DNA from: Nematostella vectensis
Taxonomy: Eukaryota; Cnidaria; Anthozoa; Actiniaria; Edwardsiidae
Length of the DNA stretch: 64,000 nt
Assembly (NCBI RefSeq): GCF_932526225.1
Contig: NC_064040.1
Location: forward strand, 5,491,181 to 5,555,180
Reading direction: 5' to 3'
Position numbers and translations under genes: made by a program
Notes under the pieces: model-generated
Told to the model about the DNA's origin: nothing
Seen by the model: only the letters and a program-made list of their open reading frames with translations
Database searches by the model: none
Part shown: positions 1 through 11,100 of the stretch, one piece after another
Layout: each line of letters starts with the position of its first letter
Position numbering within the stretch: the first letter of the stretch is position 1

Positions 1-3000
1 ACCCTGCCGCGCGGCCATATGGTACTCGTTTTAGCCCGCTTTGTGTCTTGGCGCTGTAAATCCATTTATTTGTTTAGAGTTGATGTTGATGGTCTCGAGT
101 CTGCCGGCCCGGGTGGTCTTATTCATGCTCGGACTTCGAGTGTTTTCTTCGATCTGGATTCGCGGACGATTTGGACTCGGCGCTATTGTTATACAAGCTC
201 GAGCATGATTGAACAGCAGTTTTGGGAAAGCCATTTTAGCTCGCTCCCACGCCGCTCAGTGGAGTGTGTCATTTTGCGCTGTGTTGTAAGTAGCACCCTT
301 GACCCTACGTCTGTAACAAACGTGTAGGCAAGTCTAAACGTATGCTATACCCGCGACAACTTAGCGAGTTAGGGAAGCTCTATGTGAGCGCGGCTTGGGG
401 TCTCCGTACCTCGCACAGTCGCCGATTCATCGGTCAATGAATTACTTCAATCAATGAGTAGTCATCCTGATTATGGTGCGAGATTAGCATGCTGGAAGGC
501 TAGCAGTAGTTGTCCGCTAACGCTCGACCCGGCCAGTCTTGGAACAACAGCGGATGGGGCTGTAAACATGGGGCACTGTTCTTAGTAGTAGCGCGATCCT
601 TGAGTCGATTTCAAGTAAGTACGGTGATACACATGGCTTTAGGGCCCGTGGTGTGAATAGCACAACAAACTTTAAACAACAATGCCAAAGTATACAAAAC
701 TCCCCGAAAGCCTGGTCCTGCGGTTATCGACTGGATCTTAACTCTTGGATGATCTCGGGAGAAACACTGCTGTATCCTCTAGTGCGTTGCTCAACCTGTC
801 CGGGTGTAATTCTGATAACTCTTGATTAGACCAGGAGAATGAATTGAATTCTTTGCAGTGATAGCGCTGGGTATGATAACGATACCCATACAAGCGTGTC
901 GATGGGGGAATGAGCCCGACCTACCAAATCACCCGTAAAGCTTTTACTCTTTCAGGATAGTTTCGTCATTTAATGTAATATAACTGCAGACTAAACTGCC
1001 CGTATAATTGCTCCTATTGCATTCTGTCGATCACAGCGCGAAAATGCCAGAGGGATAAACCCACCGATCTATGACCCAGCAATTTGCTTATCGCAGCCGT
1101 GATGTTAGTGAGAAACGCGAAGTATTTGTGCTGAAACACTACGAAATGAATAGGATATAAAACAAAAGAGCTAAAGAGCTTTTGTAAAAAAAAAAAAAAG
1201 CTTTGAAATTTGAGGCCGGAGTTAACGATAAGTGTGAATCAGTCCTTTTCTCTACACAAAGGCTTTCGCGCTTATAATAACAAAAGCTCCCTTAGCTGCT
1301 TTGAGCTAACCAGTCAATAGGAAGTCATCGCCCAAGTCAGATCGTAGATTGCAGAAATCTCTGACTCGCGGATTGTTTACCGGTATTTCCGGATAAAATC
1401 AGTTGTCAAAAATCTTGGATTTCGCGGGGAATACTCGGTCGTTGCGCGACCCCGTTGTCGTCAAGCCCAGAGCGTGCTAATTGAAGGGTTAGCAGCGAAC
1501 CTGCAAGGCCATCACATTCTAGTGATCCCACGTAATACTCCCTTGATGTCACACCAGTCGAAACGCGCCTGTGCATGTCTAGCGTAAAGCCGCGATCTTT
1601 CTGTCACAAAGTCACGGTCGCACTCACTCCGCTTCCTTGCATTCGTCCTTGGCAATCGCCAGAGGTAACACCGCAAGTTTAGTGTTACATTCCGCCGTAA
1701 CCCTCACTGTACGCTTCACGCAGATGATGAAGGGATAGTTTAGATGGACTTAAAGCGAAGCTGTAATTTTTATCCCGATACATCAGTGTGATTTTAACAA
1801 ACCGCGAGTGCAGATATTCATCGAAAACTTCACCGTGGCCGGGCCTAGGGTTTTTATTCAATGTAGGAAGTGATGTTAGGATTTCTCGACACCAGGCCTA
1901 GTGTAAGTGACCCCAGCCAGACTTATCGCCGCTCACCGGGATTGCAACTAACCGTCTCTTTCTCGTTTGCAGTGTAACATCGTCTAGGAGGATCGGCATA
2001 ACACTCTCTGCGAAAGTCCCTCGGCGTCGGCTATAGGCTAATGCAGCTACTACCACTCCAGCCATCACGTCCCCATGTCTCAGCATCTGGCCGATTGCTA
2101 CAGTCTTTCCTGACGCTTACACTGGTTTTCATACTTTTTCCACCGCATGTAAGTAAAACCTCCTCGTGACTATTTATCCAAACTCTTTCCTCATCCTCTT
2201 AAGGCCACTGATAGCGCGCTGTTTGTTTTTCGTTGTTTTGTTTTCGCTGCGAATCGAGCTGAAACTTTCTCCTGTTAGCGCGGTTTTTTGTTGCGGCTAT
2301 GTTTGGATCTCCGCTAATGACCAGATTCCGAGGCCAAATTCCCACGCCACCATTTGATCCGGGGTGTCACATCAGCGCTGAGCCAAATACTAAAAACAAT
2401 GTCGCATGTGTATTTCTCCGCGGCGAGGGGGGATTTCTTGGTTCATGTGAAAAGCTCCAAGACAGCAGGATGCGAAATCCACAGAGGATCATACATTCAG
2501 ACGAGGATTTAGAACAGGAAAAACTCACTTAGACCAGCGCTGCAGTTTTTTTTTTCTGTTATTGTCACGCGCAGAAAATTAGCGCATGTTTTCACTATGA
2601 TCAAATAAGCCCAACACGTCAAACACAAAGTTTTACGCTTGTTTAAAATAATACATGTTTATTCTTTACCAGTGCTTTGTTTACGGTTTTTCTAAAATAT
2701 ATATAGAAATATGATTAACAATTTTGAATAGAATGTCCCTTCAAGTAGGTATTTCTCTGATCAAACGAGAGATAACGACGGGATTGCGTCACTGTTAGGG
2801 TCGTGGTAGACCGTGAGAGAGGTGTTCTCTGCTAAGTAGCAAAACACATGTTGTCAGAGAGGTCCCGCTGCGCGAAACTAGCTCTACGGACGTCTATACC
2901 ACTCTGCGTAGCCTCGGATCGGATTGTGCGTGTGGCCGGTTAGGTCTCTTTTTGTTTATCGCAATTCCGATAACGCTGACCTTAAGAAAAGTTACGCTGA

Positions 3001-4906
3001 ATTTCTCACATCGCGGTTTTGTAACACTACGTGCTGAATCCATTGTTTTGGTGTTGTTGTTTGGGCAATTGATTTGTTTGTCTATTGAAACGCTCAGTTG
3101 TACTTCATAAAAGCAATTTTGACAGTTTGAATGGATGACACATCCGCTGTGAATTTCTATTTTCGCAATCCGTGGAAGTAAAAAAACTTTGCGCTATTAG
3201 TCTGTGAAAATGTTGAATTCCTCGAATCGCCGAGAGAACGTAGTAGACGATAAAACGATGGACTCTGTCCGGTTTTGTATCATACCATCATCGGTACGTA
3301 TCGATGGTATCAGACGCTGATGAATTTGCTTTGCATGCACACTCGTCACCAACACGCGCTCGAAAAACGCTAAAAAAAATATCAACTCTCGTGTCTCTAT
3401 TTGACCATTATGTCGGCCCATTTAGCAAGAGCTAAAGGCTTAAAATCCAGCTCTTGCACGCATCACACTTCGTCACTTCTGCTTTCTTTCGTTCCGCGGA
3501 GTTTCCGATTTCATAGAAAAAATTCCTAACTATTTCAGCGTTATCGGGTTTTGGGGAAATTAATTTCTGCCTGGATCACTCGAAAACCTTGGGTTTTTAT
3601 GTCATCGGTTCGTTGTGCATAACAAAGTAGACACTAGAATCTTTCTTTCGCGTTATCGCTTGCAATTGAGAATCAAAAAAAGATAAAAGTTGAAGATTTT
3701 GTTCCGGTTGTTGTGTTGTGGCCGTATTCACCTACGGGTCATTTAAGCCAAATCTTGCAATGTGAGTGGAACCGTTTAACCTTGTATTAACCCTAATAAG
3801 CAAGAAAACGAAACCAGAGCAAAGATCCCGTAAAGTCTGCAAACCTTCGATTAACGTCTTGAGATCTCGTCGGATGAGCTTCTTCACGAAAACAGACAAA
3901 GTAACGCAATTCCACCCTTTTTCTTAATCTCCCGTGCCGAGTGCCCTATTACGAATTAAAACAATACAAAGCTAGACGGTCTATACTCCGATTTACCCGG
4001 TCAATACATGTCGTCATCCGGTCCATAATTTTGTTATTATTGGTTTTAGTTCCGTCTCCGGGTAAAACAAGCCGACGCTTGGAATAGGATATCCGGTCCA
4101 TGGCTCATGTCTGATGCGAGATATTATATAGGATCCATACAATATATTGTTATTACTGGTGTGGGCATCTGTCACAGTGCTTTGAAATGATGCGGGTAGT
4201 CATTTTGTGTCGGCCCTTAACAGAACAAGGCAATGTCATTCAGAAAGCAAATCTAGATTAGGAACGTGTTTAGAAATATACGCTTTTTGTAGTAAACTGT
4301 GTCTTCGAAAGCCGAATTGACCCTTCGCTTTCACAGGCAAAGCAATGACCCGGTAGCTGTATAATAACCCGGTACCTGTATAATGTCCGATTGGGTACAC
4401 CTCGTGGGAAAAACTGATGCTACTGCAACAAATATCATGGCGATGCCTTAACTAACAAAACTATAATTGTCATTCGAGCATGTCCTCTTTTAAAAATTAG
4501 GCGTGTGAACTTGTTTTAGGTACGATCACACGACTCTTGCGAAAACTACCAAAATGTGTCTACGGACATTCAGGCATATTTGGAAGATTCGAGGAACTTT
4601 TCAGTGTCTGAAGAATAATAGTGCCAATTATCGAATTTGGTTGTTAGACGCGCACAAATATCCGGGAACTCTCAAAAGCGGGATAACTGCGCGCTAGAAG
4701 TCTCGATGGACAAAAATATCGTATTTTTATGTTGTTTAGTGTTTTCGTTAAGAACATATTCAGCCTTAAAATGTCCCAAAAATAAGAACGGCCCAGCCTC
4801 AACTGAAAATTAGACGTTTTTATATAAAAAAGTGTATTCTTTTTGTGGGACTGCACAACGACAGAGTTATTTGGCCTTATTTAATAGACTTCACTGTTCT
4901 TGTCAG
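1..4906. other. Upstream region, no gene recognised
   Basis: No open frame here has a recognisable domain. The longest, at 19-327 on the plus strand, has 102 codons and matches nothing I know. The first 2.1 kb look more GC-balanced and CpG-rich than most of the window, with few homopolymer runs. The missing signal-peptide exon of the Delta gene may lie here or before the window. I looked for an ATG followed by a hydrophobic run and a phase-0 donor and could not find a convincing one. A strong donor-like site at about 2148 has no in-frame ATG upstream of it. Confidence 0.5.
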
Positions 4907-5179
4907 GTCGCCGGGCAAGGCGTGTTCGAGGTAAAACTGCGTCGAGTGTGGAATCCGGGCGGGCGTAACTTCACTCGTCAGTGCTGCAGTGGGATGGAAG
5001 TGGACGGAAAGTGCGCCCTACCGTGCCGGACATACGTCCGGGCCTGCTTAAGGCAGTACAGCCCCGGACACCCGACCGACTGCACTTTTGGGAACATGCT
5101 CACCTCTGAACTCGGACAGGACTCATTCACTGCACCACGCGACCATGTCATCCGGTTTGACATAGCGTCTAGCTGGCCG
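4907..5179 (+). other. DLL: Delta exon encoding the MNLL domain
   Basis: The exon follows a TTCTTGTCAG acceptor and ends at a GTAAGC donor, phase 0 at both ends. Its 91 residues begin VAGQGVFEVKLRRVW and carry the cysteine pattern and the DSF motif of the N-terminal domain of Notch ligands. The domain's final strand (SSWP / GFFHSLLKSL) continues in the 40-bp exon at 8958. Confidence 0.85.
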
Positions 5180-8100
5180 GTAAGCACACCCCCCTTCTTT
5201 TCCCCTCCCTTCCTCAGTTCCCCCCTCTTCATTTGAGGCAGAGGCCTTGCTCCGCCCAGATCTTCTGAACAAGTCTCAGGACCCTTGTAGCTTCCATAGA
5301 TATATAGCAGTGATAGACATGTAGCAGTGTGATTTGCGTTTTTGTTAATCCCTGGCATAATGCGTGATAAATGTAACATTAATCCTTCATAGCTGATCAT
5401 ACGGCCACGGTACACGCCTCGGGCAAATGTATTTACTGATACTCTAAGCGGGGCTAATTTCCCTGGTGTGTTTACTTTATGCTTTTCGCGCTTAATCGAA
5501 TATGAACTTGAGTTAGTCTCCTCAGTTTCATTGTACGCATGGTCCTTTTTTCGCGCTATTATTCATGTTTTGTTTTCTGTCATAGGGCTCATTCTCGATG
5601 ATTGTAGAACTGCGCTCTTTAGGTGAGTTGTTTCCATGCACTCCATGGCCTTTGCATATATATGATTCAACAGTCACTTGGCTTAAATTATCGTCTTTAT
5701 TCATCCTTCTTTTAAAATGGCCAAGCATGCGAAAGTGTTCGTATTGAGAAAGCGGCTGTTCAGTGTGGTTTTATAAGACGAATTATTTTTCTTATGCGTT
5801 AGAGTAATAGGCTAAACCTTTGGTAGGTAAATGAACTAGTCGCTTAAGATTGTGTCGTCACGTGGTGATATACCACTATAGTATACTTGTATTTAAAGTC
5901 GTTGTACGTCTGTGCATGGACCTGGCGTCATTACAATCGCATCTGTGTTGGCGCGCGCATTGCTCGGTGCTTGGCACACTTATCAGCCCTTATCGCACTT
6001 CTGCAGTTATCATATTCACCTCAAGGGCGGTATCGCCTGATGTCCACCTCAGATGGGTCCAATCATCATGAAAACTAATCGTACTTTAGGATAAAGCACT
6101 TACTATAAGCACTTAAGCCATGCTGGTGTTGAGAATTACTAGCTATTTACTCGGAGGTCTCTCTGATTATTTGCGCCTTCGAAGTCCTCATTGGTAGCTA
6201 TGTTTGTACTGGAAAAATACCAGATGTTATTACTGTGGTGCTTACGCGCAGCGCGTGCGTGCCCCTGGTCTAAGTACACTACGAGATAAGTACCTAAAGT
6301 GGACTTAAGATATAGCGCCTCGCGTGCACAACCGATACTGCTTTAAGTGGATAAACACAGTTTGTTTATTCTAAGGCGCTTTGCATTAAGGCGCGCAATT
6401 TGTTCTTTGTAGAGGGCGATACTTGAGTCATATTGCTTTGAGGTGTTAACGTAAGATTTTTTACCGCACTTTGTTTTGGAGGCTTGCGTCAAGGCACAAA
6501 CATTTTGACTAAGTGCAGATCTTTAAGGCTTAGAAGCCGATACATGATTTCCCCATTGTTTGGTATTGATAACATAAGAGTGTGACTAATGTGGACTATT
6601 CGGGCGAGGCGAGGGGGCAATCGTTACTCATTAGCGCCTGATAAGCTCAAAACTTCTTATCCTCTCGGTATTCGCACGATACATCGCTATCGCGTTCGCC
6701 CACGGTGGTCTAGTGGGTCTAGTATACAGCCTAAGAGATAACTGATATAGCTGCTGCCAAGGGATCCGCTTGTCCCTCATCGGAAGTGAATATAGATCGA
6801 CTAGGATAACACAGTTCCTGCTGCATTCACTTCATACCTTTGGATCCAGCTATGGGACGCGTATCACGTCTAAAAAATAACGGCAGGGGATCGTTCAGAT
6901 AAGGGCATGGTCTGGGATGTCAGGAAGAAAGAGTTAAGAAAATGAATCCCAAAAAAAGCCATATGGAGATATGACATATGAAGGAATTATTTGTAGCTCT
7001 TAAGTAAAGACTTTATACCATGCGTGCATTCTTTGTTTTTTTTTTTTTTGTTTTTTTTTACTATTTTAGAACATCTCTGATGTTTTTTTATTAGTTACCC
7101 TGATAATGTAGTTGGCAAGTCCTTTCGAGCTCCGACAAGTATTTTTATAGTTTCATATACAGGCGTTTACTTGGTGGTTTTACATAAAAAATGCATCTTT
7201 ACATATTTGGACGCGCAAGAAGTACAAAAATACCCGCCCTGTTGCGACTTCTAAGATATAACTAAAAGAGTTCCTGTGCGGAATCTCGCGTGCCAAAACT
7301 TCAATTCGAACCACTTTATTAATGTGATAATCGTCAGGTAATCGAGAATCAAAATGCACAAAAGACAATAAGCAATAGGATTACTATCGGGAATATCGAG
7401 GCGTGTCAAAAAGCCCTGATAAGGACGACTCGAGACGCAGAAGAGGGTGATCTGTCCGTGAGAGGTGCGCGAGTGGTCAAGCTGATAACATCTAATCCAT
7501 CACAGGGCGGTGCTTGAGTACTCGGCTTATCGCGATAGAACTCGCCTTCTGGATCATATCCTCATCGCAACAAGCGCATGTCTGCTAATGCCTGACCTCA
7601 ATCATGAGTTTGCAACATCGGCTCTTGATTGTGCTCTTTTTTGGTCAAACGTTCTAATCACATAGTCTGATCAAACGTTCTAATCACATGCTCTGATCAA
7701 ACGTTCTTATCACATGTTCCGATTAAAGGTTCTAATCGTACGTTCTGATCAAACGTTCTATACACATACACTGATCCAATATTATGAGTAAAAGTATTTG
7801 TCTCCTTGCTTTGGCTATACACACGCTTCCATCGCATGCTTTATTTCCTGTTCTCACCACATTTCCATTTTTAAGTTAAGTGTTTAAAAGTATGTATGTG
7901 AGGACAGCCTCAATGTCCTAATTTTTATTTATTCTTGCCCCAGTAAAGTGCCCAACATGTGTGTTTAGCATCGCCATCATAAGCCAATGTGTGTCTGCAG
8001 ATAACAAATTGTCTGAGCCAACAAGCGTTGACAGACATGGCCAGCGGAGGCCCCTGTACAGACCGGTCCCTATTCCATATAAATATCATTAGGCACTGTT

Positions 8101-11100
8101 ATTGTTTATTCACGCGCATGTTACGCATGTTATCGTGATAAGGTACCTCCATTAAGTACTACAAACAAACATCCTTTTAATGAGTTTCTTATCTCTAGAC
8201 GAGGAAATCCCTTTGTTTATTTTACAACTTGTATCGATCAGTCACGATATCCCGCCAAATTTGTGCTGCTATTTTTATTTCATTCTTCGTTGCCTGGCTT
8301 CACTGCGGCTTGTGCCAAAAAGTCTAATTGAAGATACATCCATGTAGCACAGTGCTCTTTCATTTGACTCAGTTAATCTGAAGGTAATAAAAGAGGTGTT
8401 GTTACAAACCCATAATTACTGAAGTTGTTGATACACAAGCATAAATAGCGATGAAGTAAGAATTCTACTTACTAAACCCATAATTGCTACTACTAGGAAG
8501 CCAGCATGACATTAGCAGATGCATTGCATTTTAAACAATAGAACATAAATAGGCCTGTTACTCGTTAGATAACCGTGATTACTACTACTCGGAAACCAGC
8601 ACAATTTGATGTGACGCACTATAGTAAAAACGTAATTGCCACCTCGCAGTTGCACAATGGGATCACGTTGGTTAGCGGGGTCAGACCACAGGAACAATCA
8701 CTTACCAAGATGTGGGTTTGAGTCGTTTTGAAAAAGCACATTCAGAAGTAATATCCGGCCATTTTACTCGCATTCTAGCCAGCCGGAAAGTCTGGCCAGG
8801 AGAATAAATCCAATTTAGACTCTTCCTTGAGCGTAGAGCAAGGAGTCGAATGTCTGCCTCGTGTGTGTCTTTTAAAGAGGTGGTTACGTTGATTGGAAAG
8901 CATTAGAAGAGTGGCGCTAAATATGTGTACATTTTTCTCTCAAACTTTCACTCACAGGGCTTCTTCCATTCACTACTAAAGTCTTTGGAATATGTCCGTG
9001 AGGTCTCCTTATACATACCTAATAGATCCATATGAGCATTTACTAACATATCATTTCCTTGTTTGTAGAACCCGGTGGTTTGATAGCGCGGACGGAAATA
9101 AGAAGGGAAACTTTTTTTCCTGGAAAACTTTGGGCAAACACAAGCCACATAGGTGTGTCATCGAACTTTAGCTTGTCATTCCGTATGGTCTGCAATCCCA
9201 ACCAGTACGGTGATTCCTGCTCGAAGTTTTGCGAACCACGTGATGATAAATTTGGTCACATGACGTGTGACGCGAACGGAACGCATGTCTGCTTACCAGG
9301 CTGGCAGGGACTTCCTTACTGCACAACTCGTAAGTACTAGCCGTTGCGTTACCAAACTGAAAGTGTTGCGTTACCAACAAAACCAGTGCGTTAGTAAACC
9401 GAATCCGTTGCGTTAGGTTAATGGAGTGATTGGGGATTAGGTTAGCAAATAAACTTATATAAGCAAGATAAAACATGTTGCGTCGTCAAAAAACCTTTCT
9501 AAGCACGTTGCATAACAAAACTAGCCAGGTTACGTTGTCGCGACTGCCACTCATAGATTGTGTTCTCCTTTGTCGGGACTGCCACTCATAGATTGTGTTC
9601 TCCTTTGTCGCGACTGCCACTCATAGATTGTGTTCTCCTTTGTTGCGTTTCAGCTGTTTGTAGTAAAAGCTGCAGACCAAATGGAAACTGCGTCAGCCCA
9701 GATAGATGCAGGTGAATGCCTCTATTACTTGTTACATCACTTAACATTGTCATTTCCCGTCATTATTAGCCTATTTAACGTCACTTTACTTCATTATCAG
9801 TCTATGTGGCGTCATCTTCACCTATCATGGAGTCATCACTCCCCTATTTAACTTCATCTTTAACGTGCGCGGCACATAATAAAGTGTTACCATCTTAACA
9901 GGGTCATGGCACCCTTATGACACAATCTTCCCCCTACATATCATGACGTGGTCATGACGTGAACCCTACCATATCCCTGTCATTACCCCACGTGACACCA
10001 GCTCTACCTTAAATGACTCCACCCTTGCCATACATAGCCTTATTAGTACATTAATAGGCGTCAATATCGACTTACTGTTTTCTTGCGTATGGCTTTGCAG
10101 TTGCCAAGGTGGCTGGACAGGTCCCCAGTGTAATCAGTGCGTGCCCCACCCGGCCTGCGTGCACGGGACGTGTAACAAGCCTTTTGATTGCATCTGTACG
10201 CCTGGATGGGGAAGCTTGTACTGCGACTTGGGTAAGAGACCGCCGATTGTGGCCCTCTGTCGGCCGCCATTTTGTCATCCTAGCCAAGATCCAATTGTGA
10301 AAAACCATTCATTTCCATTGTTAAGACGACCTCCATCCTCACTCCCTTCTCGTTAAAAAAAGTGTTCTTTTGTTGCTTAGCTGCAATTTGTTTGTCATTG
10401 ACTTGTAGAATTGGACTACTGTGGTCGCAACAATCCTTGTATAAATGGTGCATCGTGCAAAAACACAAATCCAGGACAGTACAAGTGCATCTGTAAGCCA
10501 GGATACACCGGCATCAACTGTCAACATGGCAAGTACAAGAGCATCGTTATATTAAGGGATCGATGTCGCTAGTCTAACGTTCCTAGTTGGGTTTTAACCG
10601 AAATGTTGTTGTTTTTTGTTTCTTCAGAATTAAATGAATGTGATAGTAGTCCTTGCCAAAACGGGGGGATGTGCAAGGTGAGGTGCTTTTGGCCATTTCA
10701 TCATCACAATCATAATAATTATCAGTATTTTTATTAACATATTCCATTATCACCATGATCTCGTTTTTGTCATTTTCGTCATCATCAGTTGTCATCACCA
10801 TCATCAGTTGTCATCAAAACTACCATGGCACCATCATAACATCAATTATTAACATTGTCATCATCATTATTCATATACCGGTATCACCTTTATAATCAAA
10901 GTTTTCCTCATCAATATCCTGCTTGATCAAAATCGTCTTCCATTTTACATCTTCCTACAATACCAAAACTGATCTCCCATCCTTTTATTTTCGCAGGATC
11001 TCTTCAATGACTTTAACTGTACCTGTCCAACCGGTTTTACCGGAAAGAAATGCGAACATAATATCGGCGATTGCTTTGATGGCGCGTGTCAAAATGGCGG

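Noticed and set aside
2166-2357. Hydrophobic frame as the Delta signal-peptide exon
   Set aside because: It begins with GTG, has no ATG, and no suitable phase-0 donor follows the hydrophobic part.
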